A stretch of 64,000 nt of DNA from Cavia porcellus (GCF_034190915.1 NW_026947496.1:29198001-29262000); one strand, 5' to 3'. Shown: positions 40,731 to 52,184, counted from the stretch's first letter. Numbers and translations are program-made. The notes: generated from the letters alone by a model not told the origin.

Positions 40731-41296
40731 CACTACTAAGTGGCTCTGAGCAGGCTTTAAATTTTACTAATTGGGGGCTGGGGATTTAGCTCAGCGGCAT
40801 AAGTGCCTGCCTTGTAAGCAGGCAGTCCTGAGTTTGATCCCCGGTACCGATAAAAAGGAAAAAGACAGAAAAAAAAATAAAATAAATTTTACTAATTGGC
40901 TTTATGTTTACCTGTGAGTCTATTCTAGGCCTCGGACTCTTGCCTGGCAATGGGAGCCGATTTGTGGTGTTATGACCTAGCTCTAACCAATGCACCTCCA
41001 TCCTGTTCTGTACGTGCCGTTTCCATAGGATTAAATTTCCATTTCCAGAAAAGACTTAAGTTTCAGCTTCTTGTTAATCCCCCCCAACCCCCCTTTTGTA
41101 TGTTTCTGCAAGGTGTGCTGTTACTGGGAAAATGTTTAACCGCAGAGAGCAACAGAATATACCAAGAATCCCAGATGTTATCTGAAATAGGTCAACAGTT
41201 TAGTGGTCTTTAGCTTTAAAAACCCCGCCCTTAATCTGTTAGACTCCAACAGAACATTTTCTCCTAGGAACCCCTTCTACAAGCCCAAAACGGACA
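40731..41296 (+). repeat. 5' LTR of the retrovirus, with a SINE inserted
   Basis: Begins TGTTGGAGACCACT and shares about 115 bases with the start of the 3' LTR once the SINE is set aside. Beyond that the two LTRs do not align by eye. The 3' limit (...CGGACA) is a guess; I could not identify a primer binding site after it. Confidence 0.6.
40774..40883 (+). mobile_element. ID-type SINE inside the 5' LTR
   Basis: GGGGCTGGGGATTTAGCTC head and A-rich tail. AAATTTTACTAATTG flanks it at 40759-40773 and 40884-40898. The other LTR carries the single uninterrupted copy of this sequence near 42590-42602, i.e. the empty site. Confidence 0.93.
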
Positions 41297-41409
41297 AAGA
41301 GATTTTGACCATTATTTTCATCTCATTGTTGTTCTGTCTCTTCTTCCTAATCTTATCTCTGTCTCTTAGATTCTCCCACAGGAGAGAAGAACTGATATCT
41401 TTGCTGGCC

Positions 41410-41499
41410 ATGGGGCAAACTGAATCTAAATCCAGCATGCCCCTTAGACTTGTGCTTGATCACTTCAAAGAATTCAAGTGGCGAGCTGAGGGATATTAA
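41410..41499 (+). pseudogene. Retroviral gag start remnant
   Basis: A 29-codon frame with an MGQ N-terminus, the myristoylation-type start of retroviral Gag, followed by a stop. Proline-rich sequence in another frame continues until about 41780. Only a fraction of a normal gag gene is left. Fossil of a non-functional endogenous retrovirus. Confidence 0.65.
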
Positions 41500-41841
41500 A
41501 AAAGGTTTATAAAACCAGATTAACAACTTTTGTCACACTGGAATGGCCCTTAGGGGCCCAGGGATCTGGCCCCGCTCAGCTCTGGGTGTTTTAACATGGA
41601 GAAAGAACAAGCCACTCGCTGCCCTCTCAAGACGGAGTCATTGCGGCCCTCCAACCAAAAGTAAACCCGAAAAGCCACCTTTTGAACTCACTGCACCTCT
41701 GGTTCTGCCCTCTGAGGAAGACCCCCCTCCACTGGCTGGAGGCACTCCCACTGCCTCCCCTGTATCCCACTTCTGACCTCCAACCTGATTCCACTGCTCC
41801 ATCCCTGCCGCACTACATGGTCCTACTCTCCAGCATCACAT

Positions 41842-42461
41842 TTGCTACATATGCTAGTAAAACGTCTGACACACAGGATGAAAAGAATGCTTGGGTTAAT
41901 TATTATAGGAATTGTCTCTCTGGTTCTTCTGATTTCCAGTGTGGTGGTTTCTTCTGTGGCCATTACACATTCTGTACAGACAGCACATTTTGTAGAAAAT
42001 TGGACAAAAACTGCTGATAAAGCATGGAAAATACAACGTAATATAGAAACCAAGTTACAGGCACAGCTTAGCATGCTGGAAACTTCTTGTTATGGATTGG
42101 AGATCAAATAGAGAGTTTACAAGTATTACAAGGATTAAAATGCCATCACAAGGCCACTCACTTCTGCATAACTCCCTTGCCTTATAACAAATCTATGCAA
42201 CCTTGGGAGGATATAAAGAAACATGTACAAGGAGCTATCCATCAAAATGTTACTGTGGATATTGACGCTCTCCAGAAGGAAGTGTTATCAATATCCCAAC
42301 AAACTCAAAAATTTGATGAGTAAATTCAATATTGGGACAAATTTTCTGATTCTATAGATCAATTAAATCCATTCAACTATCTGAAGGCACACTTTTGGCT
42401 TTATGTTGTTATACTTGGAGCAATCTGTGTGTTTCTCTTTATTCTATGCATAGTCTGTTGA
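41842..42461 (+). pseudogene. Retroviral env transmembrane-subunit remnant
   Basis: Corresponds to the membrane-fusion subunit: a hydrophobic stretch near the start (about 41880-41965), a heptad-like Q/N-rich helix region, a C-x7-C motif encoded at 42141-42167, and a hydrophobic membrane anchor at about 42388-42458. The pattern is that of class II (betaretrovirus/ERV-K type) elements. A frameshift near 42085-42110 and an in-frame TAA at 42321-42323 break it, and the surface subunit is absent. Confidence 0.75.
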
Positions 42462-42549
42462 AGAAGAGCCAACACAGGTGACTCCTAGACAACATTCAGG
42501 CATGCCTCACCCTGATCCAGTTATTGTTACAAAAAGAAAAGGAAGGAGA

Positions 42550-43159
42550 TGGTGGAGACCACTAGGAAGCGGCTCTGAGCAGGATTTAAATTTTACTAAT
42601 TGGCTTTCTATGTTTATCTGTGAGTCTGTCCTAGGCCTCGGCCCCTTGCCTGGTGATGGGAGCTGATTCATAGTAAGTAAACCTCTATGAATCACTGGTC
42701 CTGGCTGAGGCTTATAGTGGCCTGTGAGGCCAGAGTTACCTCAAAGGGCAAGATAAGGCCACAGCTGAAGACACTGTGGCTCCAACACTAATTAAGTAAA
42801 TAGAGAGTGCAGCTGCAGGGATCTCACTCCTGCAGTCTCCATCCTACCATAAATGTTATCTTGAGATAAGGTGGTTCTCCTAAATTGGCTTGATCTACCA
42901 CTTGGGGAAGTCTTTAAAGTGACCCCAGAGGTCCTGCTCATTTCCTGTGCTTACCTCAGTTTCCCTGCCTTTTGTCTTGGTCCTAATAAAAGTGGGCTAA
43001 TCCAGAGAACCTTTTTGTCATAACCCTCAGAGTCACAAGCTCAACTAAAGGATTTTGACCCTCCTGGAGCCCTAAACAAATCATACAGTTTGTCTCTTTT
43101 TATTTAACCCCTGCTGTACACTTGTTTGGAAAATTGGGGATCTAGGTTTGGACCCGATA
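42550..43159 (+). repeat. 3' LTR of the retrovirus
   Basis: Begins TGGTGGAGACCACTAGG directly after a polypurine tract, and contains a CCTAATAAAAGTGGG poly(A) signal at about 42985. Only its first 115 or so bases match the 5' LTR, so it may be recombinant or carry an insertion. Confidence 0.6.
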
Positions 43160-43359
43160 TGTAACAAAGTACCACTGAGGAGATTAGACAACAGTTCTTT
43201 ACAGTCTCACAGTTCTGGGGTCTTGAAGTGTGAGATCAAGGCTTAGCAGCACTGCTTTCTTCTGGAAAGTGTTCTTCCCACACCTCCTTTTTTAGCTGCT
43301 GGTGGTCTCAGGTGTTCCCTCGCTTGTAGATAACTCTTTTCCCTGTGTTTCACACCTGT

Positions 43360-43410
<51 letters not shown>

Positions 43411-43600
43411 CACATGCATGTGTGTGTGAGATCATGTCCAAATTTCATCTTATATATGAAAATACCAGTCATATATCCTAATGGCCTCATTTTAGCTTGA
43501 TTTACCTTGCAAAGACTACTCCAAAATGATCACATTCTGAGAAACCAGAAATTAGGGCTTCAACATATCCTTTTGGGGGATAAAATGGAAATCACATTTT
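43160..43600 (+). repeat. Right piece of the split old repeat, with GT microsatellite
   Basis: 'tgtaacaaagtaccactgag', 'cagtctcacagttctggggt', 'gtccaaatttcatcttatat' and 'gggcttcaacatatcctttt' belong to an old mammalian interspersed family. A (GT)n run at 43364-43401 has expanded inside it. Confidence 0.6.
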
Positions 43601-44899
43601 AAAATATAAATCAAAGATTTTCATGGAATTTGTTTTCTAGAAAATTATGTATTGTCTTGGTTATAAAATTTTGTTATAATTTTTGTTTTTACCATCAAAT
43701 ATGATTTAGAAACTTCAAAAAAAGAAGGCATAGTTTGTCCATATTTTTGGCCTTTTTCCAACCTCCAGGAGTCTTTTTACATGTCTGTTTTCAGAATTTC
43801 TTTTTATCATTCCCCAAAGGAAGATAAACATTCATTTAATTTCTCTTAATCTGATACTGTCTTTATTTTCCATTCATTGCTAAAGGTAATTTCCCTTATA
43901 GGATATAGAATATAGTTACTTTCTTTTAGTATCTATAAATTATGTGCCTCTTCCTTTTTTCTTTCCTTTCATTCTTTTCATTATTTCATTTAAGCAGCCC
44001 AACTTTGCTCTCCTATACATAGGCTCTCTGTCTGTATGTTGTCAAGATTTTACTGTCTTTGTCTTTAGTTTTCAGAAGTTTATGAAGTGTTTGCGTGTCT
44101 TTGTGTTTATCTTTTTTTAAAAAAAAAGTTACATTGATACGTCTTAGATATATATAATGATCACATCCATCATAGGGAATTTGTACCTGTACATGATACA
44201 TCTTGCTTTTTTTCCCCCATTCCTCGCCTCTCCCTTCAACCCCTCTTCCTCTCTTTATTTACAAAAGCTTTACTTCCATTATTTTCTCTTACTCTTCTTT
44301 TCCCTTCTTCTTTCCTCTTCCTTCTCCCCCTCCCTTGTTCCCCTTCTCATTTCCCTATATGGCCCATGTTTACACTTTGGTCCATATTTTCATACCAGAG
44401 AAACCATATGGTATTTAAACATGTGTGTCCAATTTATTTCACTTAAGAGTATGGTCTAGGTGCATCCATTTAGCTAGAAAGGTCTAAATCTTATTCTTTA
44501 TGACACAGTATTACTCCACTGTATAAAAAAATCCCACATCTTCTTCATCTATTCATTGGTTCACGTTCACCTGGACCATTTCTAAGATTTAGCCATTGCA
44601 GACTGTGCCACTATAAACATAAGTGTGCACATATCGTGGTATGATGTGATATTTTTCTTTCAGGAAAATACCAAGAAGAGGAATAGCTGGACTCAATGGA
44701 ACCTCAAGTTTTAATTTTTTAAGGAATATATGCCCTGATTCCACAGTGGTTGCACCAGTATATACTCCCACCAACAATGTGGGAAGGTTCTTTTCTCCCC
44801 ACAGCCCAGCAGCATTTGTTATTGGTTAACTTCTTGATGATAGAGATGTTTTTTGGAGTTAGATGAAATCTCAGCATTGCTGTAATTTGCATCTCTTTT

Positions 44900-44985
44900 T
44901 TTTTTTGTACTGGTTCTCAAACTCAGGACCTTGTGCTTGCCAGGCAGGTGCTTATGCCATTAAGCAATATCTAACTTGCAGTTCT
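44900..44985 (-). mobile_element. ID-type SINE inside the L1
   Basis: T run then 'gtactggttctcaaactcag', 'gaccttgtgcttgccaggca' and 'ggtgcttatgccattaagca'. Confidence 0.75.
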
Positions 44986-45603
44986 TGATTCACCAGTAAC
45001 ATTCAACACCTTTTCATATATTTATATGCCATTTTTACTTCTTCATCTGAAAATGTCTATTCATTTAACATGCTCATTTTGGGATTGGTTCTTCAAGTTT
45101 GGGAGATCTCATTTTCTTTGAGTTCTTTGTATATTCTAGACATTAATCCTTTGTCTGAGAAACAGCTGGCAAAATTTTTTCCCACTCTGTTGGTTGTCTA
45201 TATACGCCATTGATGGCTTCTCTTGCTGTGGAGAAGCTTTTTAATAAGATATAATTAAACATCTACCAAAAGAGAAAAGCCCAAGCCCTGACACATTCAC
45301 TGATGATTCACCGTTGTTGATTCTTTGTGATAATTCCTATGTAATTGTATTGTGTTCATAACATCTTTGCCTATACCAAGTCTTTTAGAGTTCTGTCTGA
45401 TCTTTCTTCCATCAGAGTTAGTGTTTCTGTTTTAATATGTAAGTTTTTCATTTATTTTGATTTTAGTTTACTGCATTCTGTATGATATGGGTGTAGTTAT
45501 AATTTTCAGCATGTGGAAAAATATTTTTTCCAGTACCATTTATCAAATGGGTTATCTTTATTCCAGTGAAGGTACTTGACTCCTTTGTCAAATTTAAGGT
45601 GGC

Positions 45604-45775
45604 TAAACTGGGTGTAATAGCACAAGCCTGTAATCCCAACACTTGGAAGGCTGAGGCAGGAGGATCACAATGAGTTTAAAGCAAGCCTGGGCTATATAAG
45701 TGAGTACAAAGTCAGCCTGAGTTGCACAAAAAGACTTTATTTAAAAAAAAAAAGAAAGAAAGAAACAGTGACGGA
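45604..45775 (+). mobile_element. B1-type SINE inside the L1
   Basis: 'taatcccaacacttggaagg', 'ctgaggcaggaggatcacaa' and 'caagcctgggctatataagt', then an A-rich tail with GAAA units. It separates two ORF2 remnants. Confidence 0.85.
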
Positions 45776-46799
45776 ATATGTTTGGAGTTGTTTCTGCAAA
45801 TTCTATTCTGTCCCATTGATTTTCAGGTCTGTTTTTATGCTAGTGCCATGCTGCTTTTATCACAGTAGCTTTGTAGTATAATTTCAAGTCAGTGAATGTG
45901 ATCCTCCCTTCCTTGTCTTTGTTGTCCAGAATTACTTTTGCTATTCTAAGGCTCTTCTGGTTCCAAATAAACTTTAGGATCACTTTTTCAAATTCTGTGA
46001 GATACAGTGTTTGTGTTTTGATTGAGATTGTATTACATCTGTGTAGTAATTTCAGAAGTATGTTCATTTTCACTATGTTCGTTCTTCCTACACAAGACAG
46101 GGGATATCTTTCCATTTATTTTCTTTTTTTTTCTTTTTCATTTTTGGATTCTATTGTGAATGACTTTGTTTCCTTAATTTCTCTCTTAGTGAATTTCTTA
46201 CTTGTGTACAGAAATGCTATTGGTTTTTTAGTGTTGACTTTGTATCCAGCTACATTACTGAATTTGGTTATTAAATCTAGAAATGTTTTGGTAGATTTTT
46301 TGGGGTCTTCTGTATAGAGTATCATGTCATCTGCAAATAATGATAATTTAATCTTTTCTTTTTCTATCCTCATTCCTTTTATTCATTTTCTCTTGTCTAA
46401 TTCTCTAGCTAATACTTCCAGAATTATATTGAATAAAAGCAGTGACTGTACACATGCTTATTTTGCTCCTCATTTTAGAGTGAAAGTTTTCAGTTTTTGT
46501 CCACATAAGATGATGCTGGCTGTTGCCTTGTCATAAATGGCTTTTATCAGGTTGAGATAATGACCATCTATTTCAATTTTCTAGTTTTTTTTTATCATGA
46601 AAGAATTTTAGACTCTGTCAAATACTTTCTCTTGCATCTATGTAGATAATCATATGATTTTTGTCCTTGGCTATGTTAATGTGGTATATTATATTTATTT
46701 GTTTGGTTATGTTGAATTATCCCTACATCCCAGGGATGAATCCTATTTGTTATGGTATACTCTTCTCAATGATTTGTTAGTCTGCTTGCCATAATGCAG

Positions 46800-47750
46800 A
46801 ATCAGGAGGGAGCCCTGTGCTTGGTTTCCTGTAAGCAGATTTTCCCCTGTGAAGGTGATAAGCAACAGTGATGAATATGAGTTAAGAGCATGTGCTTTAT
46901 AGTGGTTGATAATTTTAACTACATCCTGAAAGTAAAAGCAGGATGTAGTTAAAAGCATGACTACATCATGCTTGTAAAAGCATGTTAATTAAATTCAGCT
47001 AACATGTTTTGGTGGCCCACTCTTCTTGATGGATGGTACAGTATGACTTTCTTGACCTGCTTAGTGAATGTTCTTTCTGTGCAAATCCCAATACAAAGTT
47101 ACCAATTCAGTTTTCCTAATATACAGTTATTCAAAGTCTTGAATCGTTCTGCAGCTGTGGTATTGGTTAGCCCAAAGGTGCATATAACATACCCTCATGA
47201 AGATCTTCCTGAAAAATATACTGCACAAAAGTAAGCATTATTGCCTTTTGGTTAGCATCATAGATTCCTCAAGTTGGATTGTGCACCATAGTGATTCATT
47301 AGTCTTCTGAAAATGGTTCTCATAATCCTCTGCTATTTGGTCCATTCATTTAGTTTTGATGCTGGCTAAAAGAGGAACACATACTCCACCTTTTGAACTG
47401 CAACCTCTTCTAGAATTTCATAACAAACGCCCTTTGCACCAGGCAGGGTCAACTCTTCACAAAAGCAGAGGCAATGTGGTTAGACACTAAGAATGACACA
47501 CTGTCAGTGCAGACACATTTGATGGAGTGGTGGCCTTCAATAATTGTTCTGTTTTTTGTGTTTGTGCATATATTTTTTCTTTCAAAAAACTACAAAGGCT
47601 TGTCTTTTAATGCTTGGTTTCAGTGTGGTAAAGTAATTTTGAAAATTTGTTGGATTTGTTAGCTAGCCAGTTGCCACATATTGTATAATACATGGCAGGC
47701 TTGTTAATCTGCTTTTGCAACTTCTCTTCCTCTCCTGTTAGATCTGGAGG
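46800..47750. other. Unassigned segment with a hairpin
   Basis: It holds a perfect 16-bp inverted repeat (46913-46928 and 46939-46954, 10-nt loop). The remainder may be a decayed retrocopy on the minus strand, but I could not connect it to any gene. Confidence 0.4.
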
Positions 47751-47754
47751 CGTA

Positions 47755-48005
47755 AGTCTCTCATAAGAGTGCACAACCTAGAACTGCCAATGTGCAGTTC
47801 ATTGGACTCATATTCCTAAGAAAACCTGAGGCCTGGAGATCTGACAGGAAGTGGAACTCAGGCAGTAATGCGAGCAATAGGAAGCAGATGTACATACAGA
47901 TGAAGCTTCACTTGCTGGCCTCAGCTGAGTGCCTGCAAGCAGCCCAGTTCCTAACAGATCATAGATTGCTACCAGTCCATGACCTAGGGGTTAGAAAGCC
48001 CTGCC
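47755..48005 (+). repeat. hAT-type DNA transposon fossil
   Basis: 'aactgccaatgtgcagttca', 'ggagatctgacaggaagtgg', 'aactcaggcagtaatgcgag' and 'cccagttcctaacagatcat' resemble a MER1/Charlie-type element. Confidence 0.6.
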
Positions 48006-48007
48006 AG

Positions 48008-48225
48008 ACCAATAGTTTTCTACAGAAGACAATTCTCTTGCCTTTAACCCTGGTGACAGTTGACAATATCTGGAGACATTTTTGGTTGTCACTGCTGAAA
48101 GGAACTAGTGATTTCTGGGTGTGTGTCTAAAGGAATGTATCTAAATGTTATACAGTATGCTAGGTAACCCATCACAGCAAATACCTGGCCCTAGATATCC
48201 ATAATGCTGATATCTACTCACCCTA
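48008..48225 (+). repeat. MER5A-like hAT fossil
   Basis: 'gacaatatctggagacattt' followed by 'ttggttgtcactgctgaaag' is the characteristic MER5A core. Confidence 0.75.
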
Positions 48226-48229
48226 GATT

Positions 48230-49654
48230 AGAAAACAACTTACACAGTTAACAGAAGTGTGTAAGATGAGTTAGTTAGGTATAGAAAAAGGAAAATAATA
48301 AAGAAAGGAAGAAGTTAGATTGTAGATGAAGACAAATGTTTGGTATGCAGCTCTGTAAAGGCATGAGAAGAGGCGGTGGTGGGGCTTGAGGGGGTAGAGA
48401 GAAGGGGAGGGAGACGAAGGGGAAGGGGGAGAAGGAGAGAGACAGACAGACAGAGACTAAGAGAAGCCACTGAGGCTCACTGTATCTGGTTCTGCTCACT
48501 TACACAATTCTTTCTACTTTATTAAGATATTAGGACCAAAGCCCCATTTATTCCTGTACCTTTTGAGTAAGGAATTACTTGTCAAGAATTTCAGCCCTAG
48601 AAAAGAATATGGTCCATGGGATTTTAGGACACCTGTGGGCTTGATCCATAGACTCACTGGACAGAAATCACAAATTCCTAAGGTGGCTGTGGGTCAGGTC
48701 CTTTGTTGCCCCCACAGAATCCTTCTTGTCACCCCTATGTATGTTGGAGAACTCATTTTCTGAAGAGTATATCTTTTTTTCAGGTTCTTCTTCCTTTCAC
48801 ACTCTCTACATAAACATAGCTCAATCATCCAAAGCCAATATCAGGACAACAGATCTTGCATATGTAAACAAACAATTTTTTTGAAATATGACACAATTTT
48901 TTTGAAATATGAGCCGAAGTGTTCACAACTGGGGACTATGGAAGCTTATGGAGGTGAGGATTGGGGATACTGAATACAAAATGTGACCCTCTTTGGAAGG
49001 GAAGCCAGAGAGTTGCTGTGAGACATTATAAAGCAAAATAACCTGTGTTAGAGTTTTCTGGCACAATAGAGAAGTGAAACATATAAAAAGATAAGAACAG
49101 GTTTACTGAGGATGTGGAAAGAGCACACACCCCACGGTAGTTGGGCTGTCTTCTTCGACCAGATACAGAGAGGCAGAGGGTTATAGGGCCTCTGATCAGA
49201 AGGTAGAGCGTGGGGCAGGCATTGATGGTGTGTGAGGAACTGATTGGAATTTTCTTTGCATGAAAACAGGAAAGGGAGTCACAATGCGGGCTGAAGAAGA
49301 AGAAGGAAGTGGTAAGCACTCCTGCTTTGGCCTTCTGCCATGTTAGGCCACCACCATAACTGTATAGTAATTTATTCCAGGGCAAGAACCTTTCAACCAG
49401 CAGGCAGGTGAGCACAGAAATGAGCCTTGAAAATGGGTTAGAGCAAGACCTAGGGAAGAATGAATCTGGGGGACTCCACCTCCCTCAATTTTTCATGAAC
49501 ATACTACCCAGCACCCTATCTATGTAGAGCCAGCCTTACCTTGGGGTCTCTCTGATAAAAAGTGGTAGATCCTCTCTGCCTACATACTACATGGGGAAGA
49601 AAAAGAAAGGGTGCTTTTATTTTCATGGCCTGAAATGATACTCTTGGACTTTGG
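48230..49654. other. Unassigned segment
   Basis: GA-rich low-complexity sequence (48360-48460) and a duplicated unit 'acaatttttttgaaatatga' near 48870-48912. No gene supported. Confidence 0.4.
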
Positions 49655-49661
49655 GATTCCA

Positions 49662-49832
49662 GGGCCTCACATTTTACAAATGGCTCTGGGCTGTGATCTC
49701 AAGAAGGATGATAAATATGAGAACTTCTGGAAGTACAGTTGTAAGGGACAAAGCTACCTCACCTTCCATTCACAGATACTCAGAAGGCTGACATCGCTAA
49801 GGCTCAAAACATGGTATAGATATTGATGAGAA
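49662..49832 (+). pseudogene. Orphan MHC class I-like alpha-2 exon
   Basis: After an acceptor-like TTTGGGATTCCAG the frame reads GPHILQMALGCDL, then NFWKYSCKGQSYLTF, before a stop at 49824-49826. The class I alpha-2 pattern (SHTLQ, LGC, FWKY-YDGQ-YLTF) is plain, and it is also the pattern of HFE exon 3 in this window ([27 protein letters not shown]). The first two bases before CCT keep the reading phase of a class I exon 3. The second half of the domain, with its partner cysteine, is lost, and no matching alpha-1 or alpha-3 exon is seen nearby. It is therefore a pseudogene fragment of a class I-like gene about 10.6 kb upstream of HFE. Whether it is a duplicate of HFE or of another class I-like gene is open. 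Confidence 0.7.
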
Positions 49833-49987
49833 ATTGGACAAATTCCATCACATCTTTGTTAATTTCCTGATCAGAAATTCAACATGGGACTCCCAATTAC
49901 TATTGTTTCCCATTAATAAGGTAGAGAGTCAAAACTAGGTAAATTTTAGAATGTAATGAAGTATCCCTTCACCTAAGATAAACTATA

Positions 49988-50040
<53 letters not shown>

Positions 50041-51035
50041 GTCTCTCCCTCTCTCTCTCTGTCCCCCCATACTTAGTAGATATGGAGTTGAGTATTCCCT
50101 GTTGTGAATCAGGGCTTCCATTCTTGCTCATGATGGTTTTATATTTTTCCTAATTCCTCATGAATATTTGCTGGTCATTGTTTTGTCTTGTATTTTTGCA
50201 CATTGTTTCTTCAAACTATGTTTTAATAACCATAGCTTGGACTACAGGGTGTGTGCATCTACCATTAGAATGACCTTAGTCAATTAGTCACATCAGGTAA
50301 AGGCTGTGTCTGGGTGAAATCATTTATACAACTGTTCCCTGTACCCAGAAAGCTAGGAAAAACAAAGGTGCCACTTTGATAATATATAATTATTACATGG
50401 ATTTGGGCTGGAAGAGGAGTCTGCAATAGGCTGAGGTGCCTCTTCAGAGACTCATGGCCTAGAATTATAAATTATGATCAGTTTCTAAAGAATTCTTCCT
50501 AGGTAGTTTCTAAAATTATTATCTGACCAAAAATCCCTCATCAGCTAAAAGAAGGGCTTCAATGAGTTTTCCAAAGAGGTAAGCAGCCACATAGCTGGCT
50601 GGAGGTAGGATCACAAAACGGAGAAGGTAAATGTGTTTTTAACTCCAGGAAAATTTAGATTTAATATAAGTGATGAAGTGAATCAAACCCATTATGTTTA
50701 TATTTTGTGTTAAACAAAATATGCATATTTCAATAATTTAAGTATTTCAAATAATTAAAACATTCTGACTCATGAGACTGTACTTTAGAAAATAATTATC
50801 CTTGTGATTTTTTATATGGTAATTATTAAATTGATAAGCTTCTGAATAATAATACTTAAGATTCAGCATAGTATTAGCTGATTAGATTTTTTAAAAGCTG
50901 TTAATGCATGTGGAACAGTTTTGTTAGTCGGACAAAAATTGCACACATTAAATTTATAATCCTAATTCAAGGAATTTTTTAACATTTTGATTAGTTTTTT
51001 TTGTTTTGTTCTGGTTTTTTTTTTCTTTTTTTCTT
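49833..51035. other. Unassigned segment with CT microsatellite
   Basis: (CT)n at 49990-50063, otherwise AT-rich. No gene seen. Confidence 0.5.
49990..50063. repeat. CT dinucleotide microsatellite
   Basis: Nearly uninterrupted CT repeats followed by CT/GT variants. Confidence 0.95.
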
Positions 51036-51039
51036 GTTT

Positions 51040-51145
51040 CTTTTTTTTTTTTTTTTTTTTTTTTTTTTGGTACTGGTGATTGAACTCATGACCTTGTACT
51101 TGCCAGGCAGGCACTTACACTGCTGAGCTAAATCCTCCACCTATT
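51040..51145 (-). mobile_element. ID-type SINE
   Basis: Long T run, then 'ggtactggtgattgaactca', 'gaccttgtacttgccaggca' and 'actgctgagctaaatcctcc'. Confidence 0.8.
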
Positions 51146-51479
51146 TTGGTTAGTTTAATTGCAAAATTCCCATCAAAAAAGACTTTAAAAATTGAGACAT
51201 TAATAGTTGCAGTAATGAGCTTTGTGAATTATCTTTAAAAGTTTAAGAGCTAGTTTAGTATTGCTCTAATAGTCAATTGAATGATATGTTTTGAAAATGT
51301 CAAAGTAGTTTTTGAACAACTACTTGTATGGAAAAGAACATAAAAGCACGTCCATCATGTTAACTCTGTTTTAGTGGAGAAAGAGGAAACCCCACCTGCA
51401 GGATCCAGGTGATGTTGGTACATTTCTCTGCATCTTTCTGCTATGCATGCAGCAACCGCCCTGGTAAGCCCGGTCTCAC

Positions 51480-51660
51480 TACAGACAGCTCAGAGCTGCA
51501 CTGGCCAGTCCAGAAACCACTAGCTACATGTAGGTATCAGAATGAAAAAAAAATTATGTAAAATTAAACATTTTGTTCCTCGTACACACTAGTCATTTTT
51601 CAAGTAGCCACATCTGGGTAGCTATGGTTTTGAATAGTGAAGAAAGATATCTGCCAACCT
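51480..51660 (+). repeat. Short copy of the DNA-transposon-like repeat
   Basis: 'gcactggccagtccagaaac', 'cactagctacatgtaggtat' and 'aagtagccacatctgggtag' fit the termini of the family also seen at 24895. Confidence 0.5.
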
Positions 51661-51814
51661 GGACAGTGATATTAGCACTGTTTTAGAGCATTCTCCAGCT
51701 CTTGCCAGCTAGTCAGGTTCCTTACTATCAAAAATAACTTAATTCATTTGAATTTTGCTCAGAGATTCAGCCAAGATTTTTCTGGAGGCACAGACTGCAT
51801 TATTCATCCTTTAT

Positions 51815-52165
51815 TACCATATCAGTATCCTTGGGTTCCATTGGTCCCTATAAAAATAGAAATCATCTCCTCATAGCTCTGGAAGCTGGGGCACCTATCA
51901 AGGATCTGACCAGTTCTGTTCCTGGTAAGAATTGCCCTCTGGGTTTGTGAGAAATTGCCATCTCCCCATGCTCATGTGACGACTGGGCTGTGTGTAAAAG
52001 GAGGGCTCTCTGGTCCTTCTTATGAGTACACTAATCCCATTATAAGAGCTGCATTCTTGTAGGTCGCATCATCTTACCATAATTGCCTCCCAAAAGCCTC
52101 ATCTCCAAAGATCATCATATTATGAATTAGGGCTTTAATATATATGTTTTTTGAGGGGCATGGCT
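51815..52165 (+). repeat. Old mammalian repeat, copy 2
   Basis: 'cttatgagtacactaatccc', 'aattgcctcccaaaagcctc' and 'gaattagggctttaatatat' are related to the repeat split by the retrovirus at 40.7-43.6 kb. Confidence 0.5.
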
Positions 52166-52184
52166 CAGTTTATAGCACCCTCTG

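Larger units (their letters stand above)
40731..43159 (+). mobile_element. Internally deleted class II endogenous retrovirus
   Basis: Order: 5' LTR, a gag-start remnant, remnants of a proline-rich gag stretch, the transmembrane part of env, a polypurine tract at 42533-42549, and a 3' LTR. The rest of gag, all of pol and the env surface part are missing, and what remains is broken by stops and a frameshift, so it is non-functional. TGTAAT at 40725-40730 and TGTAAC at 43160-43165 are a plausible 6-bp target duplication with one change. The interrupted older repeat continues on both sides, supporting these limits. Confidence 0.75.
44100..46790 (-). mobile_element. 5'-truncated LINE-1, minus strand
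   Basis: Minus-strand frames match L1 ORF2: a reverse transcriptase segment with the FADDM catalytic motif (46116-46373), the downstream IVKMNILLKLLHR...KFIWNQKSLRIAK segment (45840-46115) and the C-terminal region (44589-44777). The frames are broken by stops and by two younger SINEs, so the element is dead. The poly(A)-side end is near 44110; the 5' part, including ORF1 and the endonuclease domain, is absent. Confidence 0.9.

Noticed and set aside
46800..47750. Minus-strand retrocopy of a protein-coding gene
   Set aside because: Frames are full of stops and no fragment could be tied to a known protein, so it is left unassigned.
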